Shown: positions 1 through 11,447, counted from the stretch's first letter. The stretch: DNA of 20,358 bases from DASXSB01 sp036506275 (GCA_036506275.1 DASXSB010000121.1:1-20358); one strand, 5' to 3'. Translations and numbers: made by a program. Notes: generated from the sequence alone by a model not told the origin.

Positions 1-479
1 CCAAGGGCCTCGAGTTCCCGCTCGTGTTCATGACCGGCCTGGAGGAGGGCGTGTTCCCCCACGCGCGCTCGATGGGCGACGCCGACGACGTCGAGGAGGA
101 GCGCCGGCTCTGCTATGTCGGTCTTACCCGCGCGCGCCGCCGGCTCTTCCTGTCCTATGCGCTGCACCGGCGCATCCACGGCTACGGTCTCGGGGAGCCC
201 TCGCGCTTTCTCAGGGAGATGCCGGAGGACCAGCTCCTCTTCGTGAACGCGTCGCGCGCCGAGGCGCCGGCCACGCCGAGCTACGAGGACGCCGGTTTCG
301 ACGCGCCCGGGGAAGAGTTCCCGCTGAAGGTGGGCGCGCGGGTTCGCCACGGGCGCTGGGGCGAAGGCTTCGTGGTGGGCGCGGAGCGGGAGGGCGCCGA
401 TACCATCGTGACCGTGCGCTTCGCCAGCGTGGGCCGCAAGCGTCTCTCGCTCCAGTACGCTCAGCTCGAGGAGCTATGA
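1..479 (+). CDS. pcrA: PcrA/UvrD-type superfamily 1 DNA helicase, C-terminal part (5' end outside window)
   Basis: Partial gene; the frame is open from the left edge (first whole codon at base 3). The visible part starts inside helicase motif V (KGLEFPLVF, then GLEEGVFPH) and continues into motif VI (EEERRLCYVGLTRAR), whose Arg residues contact the ATP gamma-phosphate in SF1A helicases. After a variable linker, the last ~55 residues (VGARVRHGRWGEGFVVG to SVGRKRLSL) look like the Tudor-like C-terminal domain of PcrA/UvrD that binds RNA polymerase. The enzyme is a 3'-5' DNA translocase acting in repair and in removing stalled replication or transcription complexes. Its TGA overlaps the gatC ATG by 4 bp, so the two are probably co-translated. 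The family is certain; the choice of PcrA over UvrD or Rep rests on the C-terminal domain. Confidence 0.93.
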   Translation, partial: KGLEFPLVFMTGLEEGVFPHARSMGDADDVEEERRLCYVGLTRARRRLFLSYALHRRIHGYGLGEPSRFLREMPEDQLLFVNASRAEAPATPSYEDAGFDAPGEEFPLKVGARVRHGRWGEGFVVGAEREGADTIVTVRFASVGRKRLSLQYAQLEEL

Positions 480-763
480 TCGGCCGCGGCGACGTGGATG
501 CGGTGGCACGCCTCGCGCGCCTGCACCTCACCGACGACGAGAGCGAGCGCCTGCGCGAGCAGCTCAGCGCCATCCTCTCCTACATCGACAAGCTCCGCGC
601 GCTCGACACCGAGCAGGTGGAGCCGACGTCGCACGCGGTCCCCCTCGTGAACGTGATGCGCGACGACGCGCCGGAGCCGTGCCTGTCCGCGGACGCCATG
701 CTGGCCAACGCGCCCGATCCGCAGGGCGAATTCTTCCGGGTGCCGCGCATCATCGAGGACTGA
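476..763 (+). CDS. gatC: Asp-tRNA(Asn)/Glu-tRNA(Gln) amidotransferase subunit C
   Basis: 95-residue protein, the usual GatC length. It has the family pattern: an N-terminal helical part (VARLARLHLTDDE), a helix around SYIDKLRALDTEQVEPTSHA, the MRDDAP turn, and the C-terminal FFRVPRII signature. GatC is the small belt-like subunit that wraps around GatA and GatB and stabilises the heterotrimer; it has no catalytic site. The ATG start overlaps the helicase stop (ATGA), and only 1 nt separates its TGA from the gatA GTG, so the three gat genes form one transcription-translation unit. Presence of gatCAB implies that Gln-tRNA and/or Asn-tRNA is made by transamidation; which one depends on tRNA synthetases not seen here. 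Confidence 0.96.
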   Translation: MIGRGDVDAVARLARLHLTDDESERLREQLSAILSYIDKLRALDTEQVEPTSHAVPLVNVMRDDAPEPCLSADAMLANAPDPQGEFFRVPRIIED

Positions 764-764
764 C

Positions 765-2227
<1,463 letters not shown>

Positions 2228-2231
<4 letters not shown>

Positions 2232-3700
2232 CGACGGCGGCGGCCTCGCGCTACGACGTCGTGATCGGGCTCGAGGTCCATGCGCAGCTCCGGACGCTCA
2301 CGAAGATGTTCTGCGGGTGCCCGACCGCCTTCGGCGCTCCGCCCAACACCCAGACGTGTCCCGTCTGCCAGGGCATGCCGGGGAGCCTGCCCGTCCTGAA
2401 CCGTCGCGCCATCGAGTTCGCGATCCGGACCGCTCTCGCGTTCGACTGCCGCGTCAACCCGGCGTGCCGGTTCGCGCGCAAGCACTACTACTATCCGGAC
2501 ATGCCGAAGAATTACCAGATCAGCCAGTACGAGGAGCCGCTCGCGGAGGATGGCGGCCTCGACGTCGACGTCGCCGACGGCGACCGGCGCCGGATCGGCA
2601 TCCAGCGCCTGCACCTCGAAGAAGACGTGGGCAAGCTGATCCACGAGGGCGCGCTGGAGACGGCGCAGTCGAGCCTGGTCGATTTCAACCGCTCCGGTGT
2701 TCCCCTCATGGAGACGGTCTCCAGGCCCGAGATCCGATCGCCGGAAGAAGCGGCGGCGTACCTGCGGGCGTTCCGGGCCGTTCTCGTCTACCTCGGGGTG
2801 TGCGACGGCAACATGGAGGAGGGATCGCTCCGCTGCGACGCCAACATCTCCTTGCGGCCACGCGGCCAGCGAGACCTCGGCACCAAGGTCGAGATCAAGA
2901 ACCTGAACTCCTTCCGCAACGTCCAGCAGGCCCTCGCGTTCGAGGTGCAGCGACAGGCGAAGGCGCTCGACGCCGGCGAGCGGATCGTGCAGGAGACGCG
3001 GCTCTGGGACGCCGATCGTGGCTACACGCGGTCGATGCGATCCAAGGAGTACGCGCATGACTATCGGTACTTTCCCGAGCCCGACCTCGTGCCGCTGCAC
3101 ATCACGAACGAGGAGGTGGCGCGGATGCGCGCCGACCTGCCGGAGCTGCCCCGCGCCCGGCGCGAGCGCTTCGTCGCGCAGCAGGGCTTGCCGCCGTACG
3201 ACGCCGATGTCCTGACGCAGAGCCGCGCCCTCGCCGACTACTTCGAGGCCGCGGTGCGCGGGATGCCGAATCCGAAGCTCGTCTCCAACTGGGTGATGTC
3301 CGAGCTGCTGCGCGTGGTGCCCGGCGACGACGAGCGCGCCATCGCCGCCTCCCCCGTGCCTCCCGCGCATCTGGCGGGACTCCTTCGTCTCGTCGAGGAC
3401 GGCACCATCAGCGGCAAGATCGCCAAAGACGTCTTCGAGAAGATGTTCCGCTCCGGCGAGACCGCCGAGCAGATCGTCCAGCGCGAGGGCCTGACCGTCA
3501 TCAAGGACGCCGCCTCCCTCGAGGCCGAGGTCGAGAAGGTCCTCGCCGACCCCGTCAACGGGAGGGCGATCACGGACTTCAAGAAGGGAAAGACGGTGGC
3601 GGCCAAGGCGCTCGTGGGCCAGGTGATGAAGGCGACGCGCGGCAAGGCCGACCCCGAGCTCGTGAACCGGCTCGTGCAGGAGAAGCTCTCTCGAATGTAA
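2228..3700 (+). CDS. gatB: Asp-tRNA(Asn)/Glu-tRNA(Gln) amidotransferase subunit B
   Basis: 490 residues from ATG 2228, the usual length. GatB phosphorylates the carboxyl group of the mischarged Glu- or Asp-tRNA and transfers ammonia from GatA. Visible features: the catalytic-cradle start YDVVIGLEVHAQL, a structural zinc site with Cys29, Cys31, Cys44 and Cys47 (CGC then CPVC), the KHYYYPDMPKNYQISQYE motif, the LEEDVGKLIHE segment and FNRSGVPLMETVS. The C-terminus carries the helical and YqeY-like tail (GKIAKDVFEKMF; GQVMKATRGKADP) that recognises the tRNA elbow. The reading frame stays open about 395 codons upstream of ATG 2228, inside gatA. Start choice follows the family N-terminus and the ATGA overlap. 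Last gene of the gat unit; ftsE begins 29 nt later. Confidence 0.97.
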
Positions 3701-3710
3701 GCCCCGCCGC

Positions 3711-3716
3711 TATAAT
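3711..3716 (+). promoter_or_regulatory. Candidate -10 element (TATAAT) before ftsE
   Basis: A perfect TATAAT lies in the 29-nt gap between gatB and ftsE, where AT-rich hexamers are rare. Transcription starting about 7 nt after it would begin near 3723, giving a leader of only about 7 nt before the ftsE ATG at 3730. No Shine-Dalgarno sequence is visible there. No good -35 box is found at 16-18 nt spacing, which lowers confidence. Confidence 0.4.
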
Positions 3717-3729
3717 CGATGTGCCCGAC

Positions 3730-4401
3730 ATGATAGAGCTTCATCGGGTCTGCAAGGTCTACGGGGTTGGTCCCGTACGAGTCCCTGCGCTGAGCGACAT
3801 CTCCTTCCGGATCAACAAAGGCGAGTTCACCGTCCTCACCGGCCCCAGCGGCTCCGGCAAGACCACGCTGCTCCGGTTGCTCTACCGCGCCGACGTCCCC
3901 AGCGAGGGCGAGGTGGAAGTGCTCGGCCAGCGGGTGCCGAAGCTCCGGCGCTCGGCGGTGGCCGCCCTGCGCCGCTCAATCGGCATCGTCTTCCAGGATG
4001 CGAAGCTCCTGCCCGACCGCACCGTGTTCGAGAACATCGCGTTCGTCCTCCGCGTGCTGGGGACGCCGCGCCGGGAGATCACCCAGCGCGCGTTCGAGGC
4101 GTTGCGCGCGGTGGGGCTCTCGTCGCGCGCGCAGGCGTATCCCTCGCAGCTGTCCCAGGGGGAGGCGCAGCGCGCCGCCCTCGCGCGCGCCATCGTGCGC
4201 CAGCCGCCGCTGCTGCTCGCGGACGAACCGACGGGCAATCTCGACGAGGGCATGGCGGCGGAGCTGATCGAGGTGATCCGCGACATCTGGGCGGGCGGCA
4301 CCACCGTGCTCCTCGCCACCCACCAGGCGCGCCTGGCCTTGCAGCTCAAGCGCCGGCTCCTCGTGATGGAGGACGGACGTTTGCTGAAAGACCAGGGCTG
4401 A
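3730..4401 (+). CDS. ftsE: Cell division ABC transporter ATP-binding protein FtsE
   Basis: 223 residues from ATG 3730, the canonical FtsE size; a GTG at 3721 would add three residues but does not fit the family N-terminus (MIELHRVCKVY). Walker A is GPSGSGKT with Lys44, Walker B plus the D-loop is LLLADEPTGNLDE, and the H-loop is LLATHQ. The ABC signature reads LSQGEAQR, with Gln where E. coli FtsE has Gly (LSGGE); some other ABC ATPases share this. FtsE hydrolyses ATP at the cytoplasmic face of the divisome. With FtsX it passes a conformational signal to periplasmic murein hydrolase activators rather than transporting a substrate. ftsX follows after 1 nt, and the next gene encodes the expected EnvC-like partner. 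Confidence 0.95.
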   Translation: MIELHRVCKVYGVGPVRVPALSDISFRINKGEFTVLTGPSGSGKTTLLRLLYRADVPSEGEVEVLGQRVPKLRRSAVAALRRSIGIVFQDAKLLPDRTVFENIAFVLRVLGTPRREITQRAFEALRAVGLSSRAQAYPSQLSQGEAQRAALARAIVRQPPLLLADEPTGNLDEGMAAELIEVIRDIWAGGTTVLLATHQARLALQLKRRLLVMEDGRLLKDQG

Positions 4402-4402
4402 C

Positions 4403-5287
4403 GTGCTCCTCTTCCTGCTCGGCGAGGCGTTCCGCGATCTACGACGCGCCGGCCGCGTGGCGGCGAGCGCCGTCGTGCTGATCACGCTCTCCCTCACCGC
4501 CGTGGGCGGCTTCTGGGTGCTGTCCTCGAACCTCGGGCGCGCCGTCGCGGAATGGCGGGACCGCGTGCGCATGATCGTCTACCTGAAAGGCGAGCCGGCG
4601 CCGGCGGAGGCGCAGGCGCTCGTCGACCGCGCGCGCGAGCTGCCGGGCGTCGCCAGCGCGCGCTACATCAGCAAGACGGAGGCGCTGGCCACGCTGAAGA
4701 GCACGCTCGGCAAGGATGCGGCCGTGGCCGACCAGCTTCCGTCGAATCCGCTCCCGGCGTCGCTCGAGGTCACGCCTTCCGCCACCGGCGCGACGCCCGA
4801 AGGCGCGCGCGCGCTGGTGACGAGCCTCGCCACGCTTCCGGAGGCGGAGGAAGTCGCAGGCGGCATGGACTGGGTGCAGAGGCTGACGCAGTGGCAGCAG
4901 CTCCTGGCTACCATCGGCCTCGGCGTCGGCGCCGTGCTCGGGGTGGCGGCGGTGCTCACGGTGACGACGTCGACCACGCTCGTGCTCCACGCGCGCCGCA
5001 ACGAGACGGAGATCATGCGCCTGGTAGGCGCTCCCGAGCTCGTCATCCGCCTACCGCTCTTCCTGCAGGGGATGCTGCAAGGCTTGCTGGGCGCCCTCGT
5101 CGCCATCGGAGCTCTCACCGCCGGCTACGTCTTCTTCGCTCCCCGCGTGGAGCCGCTCGTAACGCTCACGCTCGGCCTTCCCAAGCTGACGTTCCTCAAG
5201 CCGCTCGCGCTGGCGACGCTGGTCGCGGCCGGAACGCTGCTGGGCGGTTGCGGCGGCCTGCTCGCCCGCGGACGGCGTGACCCGTGA
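4403..5287 (+). CDS. ftsX: Cell division protein FtsX (permease-like)
   Basis: 294 residues with GTG start 1 nt after ftsE. The layout matches FtsX: a short cytoplasmic start, TM1 at about residues 20-42, an extracytoplasmic domain at about 55-165 beginning with the typical RMIVYLKGE strand and containing ARYISKTEALATLK, then TM2 at about 167-190, TM3 at about 217-245 and TM4 at about 262-288. The NETEIMRLVGAPELVIRLPLFLQGMLQG segment between TM2 and TM3 is the conserved family signature, thought to touch FtsE. FtsX holds FtsE at the membrane and contacts a periplasmic activator through its extracytoplasmic domain. The stop overlaps the next gene by 4 bp (GTGA), which supports a functional link with that EnvC-like protein. 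Confidence 0.95.
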   Translation: MLLFLLGEAFRDLRRAGRVAASAVVLITLSLTAVGGFWVLSSNLGRAVAEWRDRVRMIVYLKGEPAPAEAQALVDRARELPGVASARYISKTEALATLKSTLGKDAAVADQLPSNPLPASLEVTPSATGATPEGARALVTSLATLPEAEEVAGGMDWVQRLTQWQQLLATIGLGVGAVLGVAAVLTVTTSTTLVLHARRNETEIMRLVGAPELVIRLPLFLQGMLQGLLGALVAIGALTAGYVFFAPRVEPLVTLTLGLPKLTFLKPLALATLVAAGTLLGGCGGLLARGRRDP

Positions 5288-6507
5288 ACGGCACGGCGGG
5301 ACGGACGCTGACGGCGCGCACGGCGTTCCTCGTCGCGCTCATCGTCGGCGTCGCCGGTATCGCGTGGGGGCAGACGTCGCGGAAGGAAGATCCGATCAAG
5401 GCGGAGCAGCGCAAGCTGCAGGAGACCCAGAAGCAGCTCGAGCGAGAGCGCGAGAAGGCGGCCGAGGCGAGGAAGCGCGAGACGTCCGTGCTCGCCGAGC
5501 TCGAGGAGATCGAGCGCCGGCTCGCCGACAAGCAGCGCGAGATCGCGCGCCTCGACGGACGCATCAGGAGAGTGCAAGCCGAGGTGGCGGGCCTGCGGGG
5601 AGAAATCGGCAAGCTGGAAGGCCAGCGCGGCGGCCAGCAGGAGGCCCTCGCGCGCCGACTGCGTGCCCTCTACAAGGTCTACGTCCAGGGCGGCGCCCTG
5701 CCCGTGATCCTCACCGGCGACACCGGCGTGAGCCGCGCGCTCGCCGTCCGGCACCTTGCGAGCCTCGCCGCGCTGGACGCGCGGCTGATTCAAGAGTATC
5801 GTCTGACCTCTGACAAGCTCCAGGATCGCCGCGGCCGCGAGGAAGCGCGCCAGGCCGAGCTCGGGGTCCTGCGAGCCGACGCCAAGCGTGAGCAAGCCGA
5901 AGTCGATCGTGATGCCGCCAAGCGCCGCGTCCTTCTCGCGAAGGTGCGCGACGAGCGGGCCTATCACGAGCGGATGGTGGGCGAGCTCACCGAAGCCTCC
6001 CGGCGCCTCGAAGCCTTCGTTCGCGAGCTCCAGGCCAAGCAGAAGCGGCTCGCCCGCGTGCCGCCCAACAAGAGCCAACCGCCCGATGCCACGACCGGAT
6101 TCGGCAGCCTTCGCGGGCGTTTACCGTGGCCGACGGGTGGCCGCGTGGTGGCCGCGTTCGGGGCCCAGGTTCACCCTCGCTTCGGCACCCGCACCTTCCG
6201 CAACGGTGTCGACATCGAAGCGGGGGAGGGGACCGGGGTCGAGGCCGTCTACGCAGGTGCGGTCGTTTACACAGGCTGGTTCAAAGGCTACGGGAATTTG
6301 ATTATCCTGGACCATGGGAACGAGTACTACACTCTGTACGCGCACGTCGCCGAGATCCTCGTGAAAGAGGGCGACGAAGTGCGCCAGGGACAGCGAATCG
6401 GGACAGTCGGGGAGACTGGTTCGCTGGCAGGCCCGCGGCTGTATTTCGAGGTCCGCTATCAGGGCAAGCCGCAGGACCCCGAACAGTGGCTCCGCCAGCG
6501 GGGCTGA
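5284..6507 (+). CDS. envC: EnvC-like murein hydrolase activator with degenerate LytM (M23) domain
   Basis: 407 residues. A signal peptide or N-terminal anchor (residues 1-29, ending AGIAWGQ) leads into long charged coiled coils (about 36-115 and 165-260) and a C-terminal LytM/M23 domain (about 275-400). An active LytM peptidase needs a His and an Asp in HxGxD and the HxH pair near the end. Here the first His is Asn307 (FRNGVDI), Asp310 and His354 (YAHV) remain, and HLH is replaced by Arg385-Leu-Tyr387 (GPRLYFEV). E. coli EnvC has the same kind of ending (SLYFE) and lacks peptidase activity; it activates amidases when FtsEX opens it. The coiled-coil layout and direct overlap with ftsX support the same role here. 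No amidase gene is in the window. GTG start at 5284. Confidence 0.9.
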   Translation: MNGTAGRTLTARTAFLVALIVGVAGIAWGQTSRKEDPIKAEQRKLQETQKQLEREREKAAEARKRETSVLAELEEIERRLADKQREIARLDGRIRRVQAEVAGLRGEIGKLEGQRGGQQEALARRLRALYKVYVQGGALPVILTGDTGVSRALAVRHLASLAALDARLIQEYRLTSDKLQDRRGREEARQAELGVLRADAKREQAEVDRDAAKRRVLLAKVRDERAYHERMVGELTEASRRLEAFVRELQAKQKRLARVPPNKSQPPDATTGFGSLRGRLPWPTGGRVVAAFGAQVHPRFGTRTFRNGVDIEAGEGTGVEAVYAGAVVYTGWFKGYGNLIILDHGNEYYTLYAHVAEILVKEGDEVRQGQRIGTVGETGSLAGPRLYFEVRYQGKPQDPEQWLRQRG

Positions 6508-6532
6508 GACAGGTCGGACGAGGAGAGGATCC

Positions 6533-7795
6533 ATGAAGAAAGCGTTCGTGATCGGCTCGCTGCTCGTCGTGCTGACGTTGTCGCTCGGCGGGTCGGTCGC
6601 CAGCAAGGGCACGGATGGTGGCGCGACCTATGAACAGCTGCGCCTGTTCACCGAGGTCCTGTCGATCGTGCAGAACCAGTACGTCGACGAGGTGGCGCCC
6701 AAGGATCTCATCTACAACGCGATCAAGGGGACGCTGCGCGGCCTCGACCCCCACAGCTCGTTCCTCGACCCCGACAGCTACCGCGAGATGCAGGTGGAGA
6801 CGTCGGGCAGCTTCGGCGGCCTCGGCATCGAGATCACCCTGCGCGACGACGTGCTGACGGTGGTGGCCCCCATCGAGGGGACGCCCGCCTACCGGGCCGG
6901 CCTCCAGCCCGGTGACAAGATCGTCAAGATCGACGGTCTCGTGACCAAGGACATGCAGCTCCCGGACGCCGTCAAGAAGATGCGCGGCAAGCCGGGGTCG
7001 AAAGTCACCATCAGCGTCGTGCGCGAGGGCTGGACGGAGCCCCACGACTTCGAAATCCAGCGCGAGCAGATCCGCGTGCACTCCGTGCGCTCCCAGGACC
7101 TCGGTAGCGGGATCGGTTACATCAAGCTGCGGCAGTTCCAGGAGCAAACGGCGCACGACCTCGAAGCCGCCCTCGACAAGTTCGGCAAGGGGCAGTTCAA
7201 GGGGCTCGTCCTCGACCTCCGCAACAACCCCGGCGGTCTCCTCACGTCGGCGGTGGAGGTCTCCGAGAAGTTCGTGGACGATGGCAAGCTCGTCGTCTAC
7301 ACCGAAGGCCGCGTGCGCAACCAGAACATGCGGTTCTCCGCGCACGCCAAGCACGCCTACAGCACGCTCCCGATGGTGATACTCGTGAACCAGGGGAGTG
7401 CCTCGGCGTCGGAAATCGTGGCGGGCGCTCTTCAAGACTACGGGCGCGCGATCGTGGTCGGCACCCAGACCTTCGGCAAGGGGTCCGTGCAGACGATCAT
7501 CCCGCTCTCGGACGGTTCCGGGCTGCGGCTCACCACCGCGAAGTACTTCACGCCGAAGGGACGCTCGATCCACGGCAAGGGGATCACGCCCGACATCGTC
7601 GTCGAGGTCCCGAAGGAGCCCGCGACCTCGCCGAAAGAGAAGCCGCCGGCCCCGTCGCTCGACCCGATGGAGGATCTCAAGAAGGACGTCCAGCTCCAGC
7701 GCGCGCTCGACGTCTTGAAGGCGATGGCCATCATCGAGCAGCAGCGCCCGGGCAATCCGCAGGCCCAGGCGCGACCGCAGCAGTCGGCACAGTAG
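6533..7795 (+). CDS. ctpA: C-terminal processing peptidase (S41 family), CtpA/Prc type
   Basis: 420 residues from ATG 6533, preceded by a good ribosome site (AGGAGAGG). An N-terminal signal peptide (MKKAFVIGSLLVVLTLSLGG) sends it to the periplasm. After the short N-terminal helical segment (YEQLRLFTEVLSIVQNQYVDEV) come the PDZ domain (about 95-170; GLGIEITLRDD, GLQPGDKIVKIDG) and the S41 core. The catalytic pair is Ser291 in NQGSASASEIVAGA and Lys316 in TFGKGSVQ, 25 residues apart as in E. coli Prc. The C-terminal tail is Pro/Gln-rich. CTPs cut proteins with nonpolar C-termini, often cell-wall enzymes, which fits the neighbouring ftsEX-envC genes. A strong terminator follows, so this probably ends the operon. 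Confidence 0.95.
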   Translation: MKKAFVIGSLLVVLTLSLGGSVASKGTDGGATYEQLRLFTEVLSIVQNQYVDEVAPKDLIYNAIKGTLRGLDPHSSFLDPDSYREMQVETSGSFGGLGIEITLRDDVLTVVAPIEGTPAYRAGLQPGDKIVKIDGLVTKDMQLPDAVKKMRGKPGSKVTISVVREGWTEPHDFEIQREQIRVHSVRSQDLGSGIGYIKLRQFQEQTAHDLEAALDKFGKGQFKGLVLDLRNNPGGLLTSAVEVSEKFVDDGKLVVYTEGRVRNQNMRFSAHAKHAYSTLPMVILVNQGSASASEIVAGALQDYGRAIVVGTQTFGKGSVQTIIPLSDGSGLRLTTAKYFTPKGRSIHGKGITPDIVVEVPKEPATSPKEKPPAPSLDPMEDLKKDVQLQRALDVLKAMAIIEQQRPGNPQAQARPQQSAQ

Positions 7796-7807
7796 CGCGT
7801 TCGCGCG

Positions 7808-7863
7808 AAGGGCGGTGTGGGCGCCGGCGGAGGATCGCCGGCCGCATCGCCCTTCTGCTTTTT
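7808..7863 (+). terminator. Intrinsic terminator after ctpA
   Basis: A two-tier hairpin: outer stem 7808-7817 with 7845-7854 (AAGGGCGGTG / CATCGCCCTT, one G-U pair), inner stem 7823-7829 with 7836-7842 (GCCGGCG / CGCCGGC), loop GAGGAT. CTGCTTTTT follows directly. It separates the cell-wall operon from tsaD. Confidence 0.85.
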
Positions 7864-7878
7864 CAGTGAGGTGTGACC

Positions 7879-8883
7879 ATGCGCGTGCTCGGCATCGAGA
7901 GCTCGTGTGACGAGACGGCGGCGGCCGTGCTCGCCGATGGCCGCCGCGTCCTCGCGAGCGTGGTCGCTTCCCAGGACGCCGTTCACGCGCCCTATGGCGG
8001 CGTCGTTCCCGAGCTGGCGTCCCGGCGTCATCTGGAGATGATCGTCCCGGTGGTCGGAGACGCTCTCGCGAGCGCCGGTCTCGGCTTTCGCGATCTCGAC
8101 GGCATCGCGGTCACGAGTGGTCCTGGGCTCGTGGGGTCGCTCCTCGTCGGGTGCTCGTTCGCCAAGGCCGTCGCCTACGTCCACCGCCTTCCCCTGGTGG
8201 GCGTCAATCACCTCGAGGGGCACGTCTACGCCGCGTTTCTCACCGACGATCCTCCGGAATTTCCGTTCCTGGCTCTCGTGGTGTCCGGCGGCCACACCGC
8301 GCTCTACGCGGTACGAGCGCCGCGGCGCTACGAGCTGGTGGGTCAGACGCGCGACGACGCCGCCGGCGAGGCCTTCGACAAGGTGGCGAAGCTTCTCGGC
8401 CTCGGCTTCCCGGGAGGGCCCGCGATCGAGCGGATCGCGCGTGGTGGCGATCCCCGCGCCATCGCCTTTCCCCTCGCCACCATGACCGATCAGGCGCCGG
8501 ATTTTTCCTTCAGCGGTCTGAAGACCTCCGTCTCCCTCCACGTCAAGCGTCACGGCCCCCTCACGGAGACGCAGGTCGCGGACGTGGCGGCGTCGTTTCA
8601 GGCCACCGCGGTGAAAATGCTCGTGCGCAAGACCGTGAAGGCGAGCCACCGCCTCGGTATCAAGCGCGTCGTCGTCACGGGCGGCGTCGCCGCCAACGGG
8701 GCGCTGCGGGCGGCCCTGGCCGCGGAGGCGGCGGCGCACGGCCTCGTCCTCCACATTCCGCCCCCGCGTCTCTGCACCGACAACGCCGCCATGATCGCCG
8801 CCGCCGGCACGCCGCGTCTCGAGGCCGGAGAACGCGCGCCCCTGACGCTCAATGCCGTCCCCGATCTGGCCCTCGCGGGATGA
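7879..8883 (+). CDS. tsaD: tRNA N6-adenosine threonylcarbamoyltransferase TsaD
   Basis: 334 residues from ATG 7879, preceded by GAGGTG 5 nt upstream; an in-frame GTG at 7873 would only add two residues. TsaD transfers threonylcarbamoyl from TC-AMP to A37 of ANN-reading tRNAs, working with TsaB and TsaE (not in this window). The ASKHA fold is clear: MRVLGIESSCDET at the start, metal ligands His111 and His115 in NHLEGH, the VSGGHTALY strand, the GEAFDKVAKLLGLGFPGG loop, GGVAANGALR, and metal ligand Asp301 in CTDNAAM. These numbers match the E. coli enzyme almost exactly. The histidine kinase gene begins at or just after its 3' end. Confidence 0.97.
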   Translation: MRVLGIESSCDETAAAVLADGRRVLASVVASQDAVHAPYGGVVPELASRRHLEMIVPVVGDALASAGLGFRDLDGIAVTSGPGLVGSLLVGCSFAKAVAYVHRLPLVGVNHLEGHVYAAFLTDDPPEFPFLALVVSGGHTALYAVRAPRRYELVGQTRDDAAGEAFDKVAKLLGLGFPGGPAIERIARGGDPRAIAFPLATMTDQAPDFSFSGLKTSVSLHVKRHGPLTETQVADVAASFQATAVKMLVRKTVKASHRLGIKRVVVTGGVAANGALRAALAAEAAAHGLVLHIPPPRLCTDNAAMIAAAGTPRLEAGERAPLTLNAVPDLALAG

Positions 8884-9969
8884 GGCGCGGGAGGGGCCAC
8901 CCATAAACTACGAGGCGGTCCTCGCCGGTCTTCCCGACGTGGTGATCGCCGTCGACGCCGGCGGCCACGTCGTGTTCTGGAACTCGGCGGCGGAAGCGCT
9001 CATCGGACGTTCGGCGCGGCGCGCGGCCGGGCGCGCTCTCGGCGAGATCTTTCCCGGGGCGTCCGTCGTGCGTCGCCTCGGCGAGACGCTCGCCACCGGC
9101 GAGAGCCGCTCGGAGTCGGAGGCGTTCGTGCTCACCACGGACAACCGACCCTTGCCCGTCAGCATCGTGACGGCGCCACTCTTCGCGCGCGACGGGACGG
9201 TGGAGGCGGCGGTGGCTGTGCTGCGCGATCTCTCGCGCATCCGTCAGCTCGAGGCGGAGGTGCACCGCGGCGAGACGCTCGCCGCCGCCGGCCGCATGGC
9301 GGTCGGCCTCGCCCACGAGATCCGCAATCCGCTCGGCGCCATCCGGGGCGCGGTGCAGCTCCTCGCGCGCGAGCTGGGCGCGGGATCACGGTTCCGCGAG
9401 TACACCGACGTCGTCCTCACCGAGGTCGATCGCGTCAACCGGCTCATCGAGACGTTGCTCGACCTCGCGCGCCCCGTGCAGCTCCGCGCGGTGCCGCTCA
9501 ATCTGCACCAGCTCCTGGAACGGGTGGCGCTCCTCACCGAGGAGAACGCGCGCGAGCGCAAGGTGACGATCGTCCGGCGCTACGATCCGAGCCTGCCCCC
9601 GATCCTCGGTGATGAAGACCGCCTCGCGCAGGTCTTCCACAACCTCGCCCGCAACGCCATCGAGGCCATGACCGATGGTGGGCACCTCACGTTCACCACG
9701 CGCGTGAGCCTGAACCCGCTTTTCGGCAAGGTGGACCTCGGCGGTGGTCAGCGCAGCATGGTGGAGGTGCACGTAGCGGACGAAGGGGGCGGCATTCCGG
9801 CGTCGGCTCGCGAGAAGATCTTCGATCCCTTCTTTACCACCAAGGAGTCGGGGCTCGGCCTCGGCCTCGCGATCTGTCACCGGATCCTCGAAGAGCATCG
9901 GGGCGCCATCCAGGTGGAGAGCACCGAGGGCAGGGGTACAGTGATGACGTGCTTCCTGCCGATCGCGCG

Positions 9970-9973
<4 letters not shown>
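8852..9973 (+). CDS. NtrB-like PAS sensor histidine kinase
   Basis: Soluble two-component kinase (373 residues from ATG 8852) with no membrane segment. A PAS domain (about residues 19-125; YEAVLAGLPDVVIAVDAGG) is followed by the dimerisation/phosphoacceptor helix with His155 in GLAHEIRNPLGAIRGAVQLL. Then comes the HATPase: N-box NLARNAIEAM, G1 DEGGGIP, F-box FDPFFTTK and G2 GLGLGLAI. This is the NtrB/GlnL architecture, and ntrC-type DNA follows with a 4-bp overlap. The start is uncertain. ATG 8852 overlaps tsaD by 32 bp and has no ribosome site, while an in-frame ATA at 8903 lies 8 nt after GGAGG. Whether it senses nitrogen is unknown, since no glnA or glnB is nearby. Confidence 0.92.
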
Positions 9974-11406
<1,433 letters not shown>

Positions 11407-11413
11407 CGTGGTG

Positions 11414-11447
11414 CGCGCGGGCGGGGCGCCGACGTCCCGCCCGCGCG
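11414..11447. terminator. GC hairpin between convergent ntrC-type gene and thiC
   Basis: Perfect 12-bp stem 11414-11425 with 11436-11447 (CGCGCGGGCGGG / CCCGCCCGCGCG), extendable inward by three pairs to a tiny loop. There is no T-run on either side, so it is not a textbook intrinsic terminator. Its place in the 52-nt gap between two convergent stops suggests that it blocks read-through or protects 3' ends on both strands. Confidence 0.5.

Noticed and set aside
5284..6507. EnvC-like gene as a decayed M23 peptidase pseudogene
   Set aside because: The frame is intact, and the loss of zinc ligands follows the pattern of EnvC-type activators; operon position also supports a working gene.
9949..9969. 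GTG 9949 as start of the NtrC-type regulator
   Set aside because: It would add seven residues (MLPADRA) overlapping the kinase end; ATG 9970 gives the standard receiver start and the usual ATGA overlap.
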